In this document: piece after piece, positions 35,149 through 46,300 of the stretch
How the letters are laid out: every line of letters starts with the position of its first letter
Numbering within the stretch: position 1 is the stretch's first letter
Assembly: GCA_000727475.1 (NCBI GenBank)
Contig: KL647291.1
Span: 4,945,730-5,009,729 of the forward strand
Length of the DNA: 64,000 nt
Source: Sarcocystis neurona
Taxonomy: Eukaryota; Apicomplexa; Conoidasida; Eucoccidiorida; Sarcocystidae
Direction of reading: 5' to 3'
Notes under the pieces: generated by a model
Databases searched by the model: none
Seen by the model: only the letters and a program-made list of their open reading frames with translations
What the model was told of the DNA's origin: nothing
Made by a program: the position numbers and the translations under genes

Positions 35149-38100
35149 AGTCGCTCGTGCGGTTGTCACTGCTCTGGCGCTTGCGCCTGCAGGTTATCTT
35201 GCCGCTGTAACGGCTTCTGCTGTTTCTGTCGCGGAGGACGAGGCCGGAGGAGGTGCTGTTGCTGGAGAAGCAGGTGTCCAGCCGACGCACGAAAGAGCAC
35301 GTGTCCCGATATCTGCGCAGAAGAGGCGCTCTGAAGGAAGCGGAAACTGCAGCCGCCAGCAGCTGCCGCAGACGCTGCCCGTGTAGTGGCCGGAGCAGCA
35401 GGAAGAAGACGACGGTATGCGTACGCGAAAAGGAACAGCTCCCGAGGTAGTAGATCCGGAAAGATTTGTTGTGAAGAAATGCTATAGGGTAGTCAGAGCA
35501 ATACTGCTGCACTAGCGGCTGGCGGTGCGACTGCGGCTGATCGGCCTGCGACGGTCCCAGCTGCCCTTGACACAGCACAGACAGCACGAGCTGTGCTCTA
35601 ACCGTGGACTGCCGCTGTTTCCTACAGACGCTTTTACGGTGTAAGTCGAGGTTCGACAGTCGCGCTCTGCATGTGAATGCTGCTGCTTTTGCAAAAGAAG
35701 GCTAATGCTTGAAGAGCTGCCGGCTTTTCTCGGATGCGCGGGAAGAAAGAAACAGCTGCCTGCGTCCCCGTATGCATCAGCCGGATACGGCTGTCGCCGC
35801 CTGGGTACATTAGAATGTGCGCAGTGCAGGAGTTAACACGGCAGCACAAGAAGGAGCGCCGGTGCTACAAACGGCGCAGCAGAAGACCGAACAGCAAGTG
35901 CGCAGGAACGAACAGCAAGTGCGCAGGAACGAACAGCAAGTGCGCAGGAACGAACAGCAAGTGCGCAGGACAAGGCGTGACAGCGGGCGTGATGTAGCGG
36001 AACGGCTGAGCTGTAGACGCGTCGCAGAAATATAAGCAGCCCACCAGCAAAGAGGGCGTTGAAAAAGACGGAGAAGACAGAGCTTCAAGAAAGAGAGCAG
36101 AGCGTCGTCAGGAAGGAGGCGGGGCATCGGAAGCGGGCTCGCAGCAAGATACTCAACACGAGCAGTGCCCGACCAGCAGTCCGACTGCGGAGACCAACGG
36201 CATCAGCAAAAGCGCTGTCGCGAAGCAGTGGAAGAAGCGTGTACCAGGTGAAGCAGCCTAAAACGGGAGCGGCGCAGCCCCAGAAGCAGCATAGCAGCGG
36301 ACGAAGCAGCGCAGCGGGGGAAGCGGTGCAGCAGCTGAGGCAGCGCAGCAACAGATGGAGTGCAGCACGAGATGGACTGCTGCAGCGGGTAGAGTGCAGC
36401 AGACAATGAAGTGGCAAAAAACGCGAGCAGTCAAATTCGGCAAGGCGGTTCCGATAACCTCGTTCCCCTCTGTCGTTATCTGACTCGGCCCGGCAGTGCG
36501 AGACACGGATTCAACAGAACCCCCAGGAGGGGAAGGAGCACATCGTAAAGACAGGCGGCACTGCATTAGGGGAGCGGACGAGCAGCGGCCAGGCAGTCCT
36601 ACTGGCAAGAATGCAAAAACGAAGCAGCAAGAACAAAAGAACGGCGGACCAGCGTCGGCGCGGCAATAGAAACTTTTGGAGACACAGCAGCAGACCGCTC
36701 GCGACGACGCGAGACACGCTGGCCGGAGGAAAACACGCAGAACTAAGAATCACACCACCCACGGGACTCATCGGCAGCAAATCCAACGGCCAGGCCAAAA
36801 TATGCAATGTAGCAAGAGCAGCTTAGCCGGCAACAGCAGACTTCCAAGGAGAAAAAGAAGGCAGTGCCACATTTTCAATGGTACACACATGTGCATGCGA
36901 TGCAAGTGTCGTCACGGTTTTTGCCAGCCGCTTGCAGCTGCGTGCAGGTGCTACAAGAACAGGGGTCGTGCAGAAAAGTAAACAGCCCAACCCGAGCAGT
37001 GCCCGGCACCCAGACGCACCGCGGAGCAGGTACATGAGCGGAAGCGGCCTCCGGTGTGGCTGCCGCATCGGCTGCTGCTTTGCCGCTGTGACTACTGTTG
37101 TGGCCGCTGCTGGTGCTGCTGGTACTGCTGCTGCTTCTGCGGCACTGCTGTCGCTGCTGCCGCTGTTGTACATCCCCACTGCCTCTGGCTGTCGGGGATC
37201 CTGCTGCGGCAGACTCGGATGCTGCTACTGCTGCTGTTCTCGTGGCTGCTACTACCGTTCGTGATCCGCAGATCCTCTTCTGCAGGACGTCGTAACCACC
37301 TATTCTTGCTGGTCAGGCGGTCTTGGACACAATTGCGTTGCATCGCTTGTAGCTTCTGCGACAGCAGTCGTTTGCTGCGTTGGAACATAGGGGGCGTTCA
37401 TCAGCCTTTGCCTCGCATTCTGCGTGCTGCCGCAGATCGGACTCCGTAGTTTTTGCTGCTGCCGCCGATGCCACTACTGCAGGGTGGAACTCCGACACTT
37501 CCTCTACACGTGCGCTGGAGGGCGCTTTGAAAACACCCGCTACCGTTCCTGTTGCCCTCCGCCTACCCGTTCAGTTGCTGCAGTCTCACGTCATTCAGGG
37601 TTGCTTCATTCCTCGTGAAGCAGCTGTAAGGAGCATTCTCTGCAATCGCAATCGCTTGTGCTTCAATGCTGCGTACATAAGCTAGGACAATAATGACGGG
37701 TGGTGTTTTGTCGTGTACACGCTTGCACATAAACGTATGCGAGTGTACCTGTACGTACGCGGTCACGCTAAAATCCATACAAGTATATATCTGTATCTAC
37801 GCACGCCCGGACATTCACCTAGTGCAGCTTCATACAGACGCACGACCGCTGCGACAGGCATTGGTTACCTTTCGAACACTTGTGCGCGTGCCTGAAGCAG
37901 AGCGCGACACGTACTCGCCTCTGCTTGACTTTTCCATTTTGGCAGAGACTCACAGAGGTGGGTATATGGGAATACGTACACGTGTGTATCTACTAGTATA
38001 CATGTGTGTGCATGCATGTGTGTCAACGTACACATTTGTCGATACACGACTCTACATCTTCATGGCCAAAAGCACGGCAGCTTCAAGTGCTCGAAACGGC

Positions 38101-40438
38101 AGATCCGCTTTGACGTCGTGCTTCAAAACCGCAGTAGTTGATCCTGTGTGAGGGAAGGAAGCAGAGCCCATGAAGCACGCATGAATGTTCCCGCCAATCG
38201 TCACTCCTGTCGCATGACGGAGGGCGCTCCGATTAGCAGTTGCGTGTGTGTGGAACAACTAAGCCCAAGTCTTCTGTAATGACGATGGGACGACCTACAG
38301 TGGGGCTATTCTGCGTGACACTGCAACCGTAGAGACGCCTACAAAGCCGTCAACAAACTTTGAGGGGTCTGCAGGTATGCGGACTTCGTAAAACAGTCAC
38401 GAATGTGCACACGCCCACACGCAGACGCTCTGGGTGTATACACGTGTACACCGGTGTACGACACCGTCAGAAGACGCGACTTCGTCAGAGCGGAAAGTTG
38501 CGCCTACTTCACACTACTCATCTACTGTGTACACAGGTGTAAATGTATTAATGTGTTTTGGGTAGGCACATGGAGACGTGGAAGCCTTAGTGACAGCTGA
38601 GGCGCATTTTGAGACGAGACTCAGTGATGCACTCACACTGTCAGTGATACCCTGTGAGAAGCTCCGGCCTACAGAAGTATACGCACACGCAAATCAAGGA
38701 CGGGAAAGCCACGAAAGTGGCACTTAGCAGAAACTGTAGTCTTAAACCTCAACGCAGTCGACCTGAGGCAGCGTGCATGTCTACTTTGTTTCGTCATGTC
38801 CTGCATGGTGCCGGACTCACACGAAGATCACATGGACTTAGTTTAGTGCTACAACATGTATAATATGCCGAAGGGGATGGACATCGTTGCCACCGGTAGG
38901 AACACGTGCACCAAGATATACACACAGACATATGCAGTTCAGGAACGGTAGTCAGTATATCTATGTATGTATTCAGAAAAGAGGTTTACAGACGCTTACT
39001 GGTATGTATGTGCAGAGATGCATACACATTCAATGATGTGCAATATCAAGAGGGTACGGACTATAGCGGTGCGAGCCACACATCAGGATGACAGATATCT
39101 CAGCGTCCTGCCGTATGCACGGGTGCAGCCACCCTCTGGGGCTGGAGTCGCAGGTGATAAACCTGCTTATGGGGGCGCCCAAAGGGTAAAAGGGATCAAC
39201 CATGAAGCAGGTTCACACAAGATCCAGGCGGGCGACGACATCGCGTCGGTGAAACAAGTCACCACCTCGAACACGAGCACCATAATGCTTTCGTCGCCTC
39301 TGCCACCTGGCAAGAATTCCGAACGTTAAGAATATTGGGATATCGGGGGATGCTTCAACGCTGCAGATAAACCTGTCACTCCGTCAGCGTGAGACGTTTT
39401 TACAGACATGTGAAGATGTGGGCAGGAGGCAGGAACACGTCCGCTTGTCGGTTCGTGTTCGTTCGTTGACCCTCTGCGTCCCTCCGCGTATACCCCGGCA
39501 CGCACACAACAACATTATAGAACAGCATGGGCAGCATGCAAAGGTCATTTGCAGCTGCGGCAGAGACATTTCGTGACCCCGGTGCATGGCGTCAAATTAA
39601 GTCTTTTCGGTTTATGAAGTACACAGTTCGAGGGAAACCGATCGTTCTCCTGGACACCGTACCACGCGTGCGTACAGATATGGATCTGCATCCGTATCTG
39701 CACGAAGAACACGAAGCTTCACGTTCGCTTCTCCATACACAGTTGAAAAGCATTGTCAGTGTCCGTCAACTTGATCAGGAAGAAAGCACATTCTCGAGAA
39801 GGCGCCTTACGTCGAGCTCCTCTCCCACCTTCTAAGTGGGACACATCGCATCACCGTCTCTAAAGACCCTACTCTACGCGAGGGGCTATTTGCACACTTT
39901 TTAACGCAAAATCTCTGCGGTGAGCACTGAGTCGTTAATCGGCATGGAGAATGTTCGTGCTTCAGCGTTCTCTTCTGGTCCGGGTGGTCAGCAACGTTCC
40001 AAACTAAACATTATGCATCCAAATTTGTCCACCACGGACTTCACGTATACATGTAGACGTAAACGTCCCTCTGGGTACACGACAATACCAGGAGTCCGTG
40101 CAGCACCAAAGCACTTCGCGCACACACGCATGCGTGTGCAGCCTGCTGGCGCGGACTGCGTCTGTAAGATCACACACCTACGTCTGCTAATCGCGGGTAG
40201 ACACATGCGTACTTCTGCAGTGGTGGTCTTGCCCTTGTGTACCGCCGCATACTAACGTGGTGGCCTTCCCACCTCCGCATCGCAGCCCAGAATGGGTTGG
40301 TCAACCGGTGCACACATATGCTTGAATATACATGCGAGTATATGCATACGTGTAGCAGTGTGCACAAGCCCGTCAAAAAAGGAATGCACGAAGGCCCACA
40401 TACCTAAGCCGTGCATTTCAGCAGCGCACTTACCACCA
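35149..40438. other. Upstream of SEL1L: no recognised gene
   Basis: CAG/CTG-rich DNA continues to about 37.5 kb and yields overlapping low-complexity ORFs on both strands. A minus-strand ORF with a true ATG at 37388 (MFQRSKRLLSQKLQ...) could be an upstream exon of SEL1L or noise. Plus-strand stretches at 37829-37951 and 39527-39835 have ordinary residue mixtures and are flanked by possible splice sites, but I recognise no family. The SEL1L promoter is expected somewhere here. Confidence 0.4.
35888..35971. repeat. 21-bp tandem repeat, 4 copies
   Basis: CGAACAGCAAGTGCGCAGGAA repeated four times almost without change, about 740 bases upstream of the SEL1L start codon. One + frame reads EQQVRRN repeats, but no gene is evident around it. 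Confidence 0.95.
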
Positions 40439-40708
40439 GGTAACGTAAACGCATCAATCTGTGTGCGTATGGTGCTCGTGGAGGTGCATGGTAATGGCTT
40501 CCGACTCCGCCCTCCTCGTGCGGCATTCTTCTTTGCGGCTGTTACCCGAGTCCTACCGAGGCATTTGCTTGTCGTATTCCTTCCGCTCGTGTTCGGATGA
40601 CTATATATACACAGAGTTCCGGACGGCAACTTGTAGACCTGGATGGGGTACCCACGGGAGGCGATGACCCGATACGAAGTTCCCAGCTTCAGGTTCTCAG
40701 TCCTACAT
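40439..40708 (-). CDS. Possible exon pair with an M48-peptidase-like motif (unconfirmed)
   Basis: On the minus strand an acceptor (TTCACTATGTAG) opens a frame TENLKLGTSYRVIASRG. Then CACACAG opens a micro-exon IDAFTLPG ending at a strong GTAAGTGC donor (40439). xNAFxLPGG is the segment just ahead of the catalytic region in M48 metallopeptidases such as OMA1 and HtpX. The zinc-binding HExxH helix that should follow was not found in any frame down to 37.8 kb. This is therefore a fragment of a diverged gene, a relic, or chance. Confidence 0.15.
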
Positions 40709-43333
40709 AGTGAAGAAAACGTCAGTTCAGCAGGGTAGATGTTCACATCTATTTTGCAACGCGATATCAGGTGGTGAGCTGCACGTGCTCAAGGGAAGCG
40801 AAACGGTTAAGATACTACCCGCGTGCGCAACCTCTACACACATACGCTTCACCTTCGCAGACGCAGAAGTGTACGTTAGCTATGTAAAGCGCGCCCCGCT
40901 GGGGTTCTTTCGCCAGTTCATTCAATGTAAGAGGTTGTAGATGGCGCTATCTGCGTTCTGGACAGAACTTCTTCGCAGGGTCACCCACGTGTCTCCCACG
41001 GCTTGTGTGGTTGCAGCTGGCAGTGTCTAGATCCTTGGTACGTGTGCACACATTCGACGACATGAGTGTTCCGTAAGTAAGTGATTTTGATTCGGGTGGT
41101 GGGCCGTGCTTCCTCAGCAGATGATGATAACCCGTTCCTACAGTGACTGTGAATGGTGTACAGTTGCTATCCGGAGATCATCACATCGTAATCCATACTC
41201 TAGGGGGATGTTGCATCAGGGAGCTCCGCAGCGTCAAGATCCCTGCTGCTGTCTGTAGGGGCGCAACAGAACCGCAGAAGTGGTCACCCGACTAGATAGA
41301 CTGCGGCGGCAGTGCAGTACATGTGTCGTTTCTAACAACAGCAAGCACGGTGGGGCAGCAGCAGTGGCACTCGAGCAGCATGCATGCAACGGCTGGAGCA
41401 GGGGCACGACCACGCGCGGAGCAAGCAGGAGCTACTGGCGTTGAAACTGGCGTTTTCATTCTTTTCGATCTCGGTACTCTGTCCAAAATCTATCTGTCCA
41501 CTCATTGTAGTGTCGCCACTTCTCCGTATGCGGTCTTCTGCTGAGGATTGTCGACACTTTACATGTGATTTTCTGCCACGCCACAGAGCGCCTCGAGGAA
41601 CCGCCGACGGCAGCTGCAGCATCGACACAGCACCATCAGCGGCGGGGTGCCACCAGCAGCAGTGCTAGCTTGGACAGCACCAGCGTACGCATCAGATGGC
41701 AAAAGGGCGGTTGCGGAAGGATCGAGTGGCAGCGCCGCCCTGTCACGGTCTTGTAATTTGTTGCCAGATTAACTTTCCAACATTGACCTCACCCCCTCGG
41801 GGCTTTTTGTAGTTGGCTCTCCTCGACTACACACGCGTATCAGTGAGCAAGTACGTGTATGGGTAGACATGGATAACTTTTCTTCGCGCGCCCGGGCCCG
41901 GGCGGCTGTGCTCCGTGTTTAGTATCCATTCCCTGCAGTGCCGACCCACGTATGAGCTCTTTGCGGTCGATTTTCTCCTTTTTCGTGGGTCAGCACTTCA
42001 CTTCTGCGTGGAGCCCGTGGAGAATTCCTACCCCACAAAATGTGTGTGTTTCGGCCTCTCCGTACGTAAGGCATTCACGCGGAAGTGGACCTGGTACTCA
42101 GCCTCTGGCATTTCGAACCCGTTTTGGCGAACAGTCGTCGGCCTCTGGAATGTCGACAACCGCCTTCTGCTGGGGACTCTTCTCCGCCACCTTCCTGTTG
42201 CAAGAGACTTTGGTATGTTTCACCGCACACGCACACACTCGCGATCCCCAATTAGCGGAGCTACATAACCTCCTTCAATGGGTAAGAATAGACTGCCGAG
42301 AATCCAGAAGCTGTCTACAGCAGTGCAACTGCAACTCCTCGGCAGTCAGCGTGGTCGTCTTGCAGCGGCGAGCGTAGCTGATGAATCTGGTGCAGCACAC
42401 AAGCATTCCGCTGCCTTTTCTACAAAGGTCGCGCTGCTGATCTGGACTCGTGCCTCCTGGTGCTGTGATCGTGTGTGTGTGTAGTCGATGTGCACATAAA
42501 TCTATACTAGCTAAGATCCGTATGCCAAGTGGAGTGTGTGTATGCCTTCGTTGAACGCATTATTCGGTGGCACCGCCCGAGGCGGTACAAAGTGGGATCT
42601 GGTAAAAGAGGATGACATGTATGTACTCTGTCTGATTTGTGTGCACTAAGATGTAAATTCGTCGAATGTGGACTATCTGCACAACGCACTGCGTGCACAC
42701 TGTGTAGCGTATGCGGTTTACTGGATACTTGGACACGGTGTCACGCACGTAGAGTTCTTGGTGTACGTACAGTGTCTCCGGTGTCTGTACAGGGATCTGA
42801 GCACAGTGGCTGCCGATGTGTGCACTGCAGTGTACGGGGGAAACACGGTAAGTCTGAACCCCTTGATGTGTGTACGCACACGACGTCGCTTACGCACAGT
42901 CTCTGGAATGTGCGTGTTGACATGTGACGTGTACAGTAATTATGCGTGGATGCAGGACCTAAGGTGTGCAGATTAGGACGCGCGTAGACAGTTTGTGGTA
43001 CCAGGGACCCAGTGGGTACAGTACAGTGTCGGGGTGGTAGAACCGGTGCCTTGTGTCCACAACATGTGAATGTCTACAGCTTATAATGCGTGTATGGTAC
43101 TGAGGGCGTGCAACTCCTGAGGTGTATCTGAAGGATGTAGGACGTGCAAAGGGGTCGACTCGGTAGACTCCGCTTTTCACCGACTGTACGAACGGCAAGT
43201 TCTCAAGGGTATTTGGACGTCCAGATTCGATTGGACCCAGGAATTTGGGCAAGCACGCGTAGGTGTAAGCATCTTTCTGTGCGCGTAGTTATACCTGGTT
43301 GTCGAGGCCCTGCATAGGGTGGTCAACTTGTGC
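40709..43333. other. Region without a recognised gene
   Basis: Overlapping + strand ORFs at 41915-42268 and 41952-42377 have no recognisable domain. The last 800 bases upstream of the WDR4 gene contain T/G-rich TGTGTAC-type sequence and presumably include its promoter and leader; no clear element was identified. Confidence 0.45.
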
Positions 43334-46300
43334 ATGCAGCCCCATCTGCATTTTACTGCGGCTTCCTTCCTACGCCGTGCGTATCTCGGTTGCTGTTACT
43401 GGTGCAGCTGTATCCTGCGGAGGGCAACAGTGGAACGTCACAGGCTTGGTCTAGCGACCGCTTTAGCTTGTGGCGGTTGCAGCGCGTTTGGCGGCAGTGG
43501 CTGCAGTGCAAGGAAACGCAGCAGAAGTATCGACAACCCTGGCGCCTCCAGCGGCAGCATTGACGCCAGCACCGGCACCACCAGCAGCGTCGGCAGCTCT
43601 ACCGGCATGGAATATACTACCGTTACGCGCAGTGGCGGCAGCGTCAGGGATTCTATCATCGGCGACAGGAAGAATATAAGCTTTTACGAACCAATGGGGC
43701 CGCAGGAAGTTAGTAAAATAACTGCAGCACCCACGCCTCCTCCTCCGTGTGATGATCTGCCGTCATACCCGTCGGTTCCTTTCCTGCTGCACCCTCATCT
43801 GCCTTTGCTGATGTGGTGTTCGTCTTCGGCTGTGCACGCGTACGATTTCGTAAATCATCGATGGGAGGCCGGAGGGCCGCAGCAACTTCAGCCGCACCTG
43901 CAACAACTTCACCACCTGCCAATTGCTGCAGCAGACTGTATTTGTCTTGACTGTGGAGCGCGCAGCTCGGCACTGCGTGATAGCAGCAGACTCAGCAAAA
44001 GCCACACCTCCATGCGACGTTTTCTTTCTCATAATGACAGCTGTCCATATTATAAAGATGCGCCTGCTCATCCTGACTCACCCGCTGTTTGTCCACCTGG
44101 TAACGCAGGCGCTAAATTGGAGGGCGGCGGCGCTGGTGATGCTGCTAGCAGTGAGGTTGATGACGCTGGTAGCAGCGAGGCGGCTACTGCTGCTATTGGT
44201 AGTAATGGCGCTGCTGGGGCACGTAACGACCACACAGCGGCTTTCGTGCCTCCTGCAGCTGCGAGTGCTGCAGGAAGAACTTCTACTGGTTCCGTGTGGG
44301 TGACAGCAGGTGAAGACAAGTATCTTCATTTTGTCGAGGTCGGCTCGTACAAGCTCCTTCGCAGCCGCCTGCAGCGCAAGAAGTTGAGTTCAGCCGTATT
44401 TCTCAGTTCCTGCACTCGTGCTCCTGTTGCAACGTCGTGCCCACACGCTAGAGAGCATCTAACCGCCGGCGCCAGTAAGGACAGCAGGTCACAACAGCAG
44501 AACGAGGGGGCGTCTGCCACATGGTGCAGTTGTAGCGTTATGCAGGAGCAGAAGCAGCGCCCTGCTGTGCAGCTGCTCGTGGCAGACAAATTTGGAGACG
44601 TGTATCTGCTGCGAGACTGCCTCGGCGCTCCTGCAGAGCAGTCGCTTGCTGGTGACCTTCTGAGTGAAAGGATGCGCGCACTACCCAGCCTGCACGGTGT
44701 CCGTATGTCTGCTGAGTCAGCTGCCGGGGCACGGCTGTTAAATGCTGCGTCGTCTGATAGCCTTGGAACGCTTGCTGCGACGCGAATGTCAGCCGGTACA
44801 CCTGGTGGAGCAGGAACTGTTCCTTCTGCGGTTAGTGAGCGTACTGCAGCAGGCGAATCTGCTGCAGTTGTCGTGAACTGTTCTGCTGCACCTGCCAGAT
44901 CTGCAGGTGCTCAACTCTGTGCTGCGCACAGTGCCGATGGGCCTCAGACTCCGAACAGTTTTGTAGAAGTGATGCGGCCCTCAGGGGCTGTTGTGGCGGA
45001 AGCGTCCCGCGGCGGCGTCTCCGGGCAAGAAACAGACTCAGGGAATTTGGTGACACCAGGGGGGGGTGGCCTGGCACCAGCAGGCGATGGAACAGCCGCT
45101 GCGAGCGCGGTCCCTGCGTCAGCGCAGCAAGAAGGAGCACCAGCAAAACGGGCGAATGAGGGGAAGAACTTACCTGCCAGTGTCGCACCGCGTGCAGAAG
45201 GTGATGGCATCAGCAACCCCCTGCTCGGCGGTCCAGTAGAGGAGCAGGGGGAAATTGGACAGAGAGAGAGACACGTAGGAGAGGGCACAGATGCAGCATC
45301 AGCCGGAAACAGAGCGGTCAAGCATGTACTACGATCTGAAACCGTGATCTCTCTCCGACCCCCAGCAACAGCAACTGCAGGTGCTACATGCGACGCAGCA
45401 AGCGCCAAAGCTTTTGCAGCTGTTACTAGACGCAGCACTTCTGATGCGTCTACAGATGCAGTAGTTGCTGACATGAAAGATGCGGAGCAGCTACACGCAA
45501 CATTGTTGCAGCGAGGTGCGGGTGGATGTCGAACAAACGAATCGAATACGGGAGAACAGGGAATTTCAGCTCACTTACGTTCGCACCAGAAGCCGAAGAG
45601 GCAGCAAGAGCCGCATGAGGGGCAGCAGCAAGGACGGCAACAGACACAGCTACTGCAGCAGCAGACGCGCCAGCAGAAGTGGGCGCTGGAGCAGCAGGCA
45701 GAGGCAGAGGAGGGCCAGCGTAACACACGTAAACAGCGCTTTTGGAACAATGCGTGGCAGCGCGAACGAGCGCGTCTGTGGCGGCAGCAGCATCTGTCTA
45801 CAACGATGACGCGGACGCAACAGCAACATCAAGGAGACGTGGACTGGTGCACGACTGTGGGGGGGGGGCCGCACCACCACACGGAGGAGGACGCCGAGGA
45901 AGATTCGGTCGCGAACGATTTCGCGGATATTCCGCTGTTGTCTCATTTGACCACCATAACCGTCATGAAGGTGTTTCCAGGAAGCTGTATTCTGCCTGGT
46001 ACTTTGAAAGACACTACTGCTGGAGGCGCTGCTGCGCAATCCGAGACCGACGCTATGGCAGCTCCGGAGCACGCTGGCTACTCAGCGAGGCTACAGGCTG
46101 CCGCAGGTGGTCGGGAAGGTCTTGCCGCTTCCCCCACAAACATGGCTTCCGCATTCCCCAGTGGTAGCCGTATTTCGGGTGCACTTTGCTCTTCGCGCTG
46201 GGGCGCGTCACCCCGCCGCTTGCACGCATCCGTTCGTAAAACTGGTAGCGAGGGAGGGACTACATGCGTATCCCAGTTGCACCTGAGCAACGGCGAGGGA

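Noticed and set aside
43319..43333. GTG at 43319 as the WDR4 start.
   Set aside because: A GTG start is not expected in this nuclear gene; an in-frame ATG follows five codons later.
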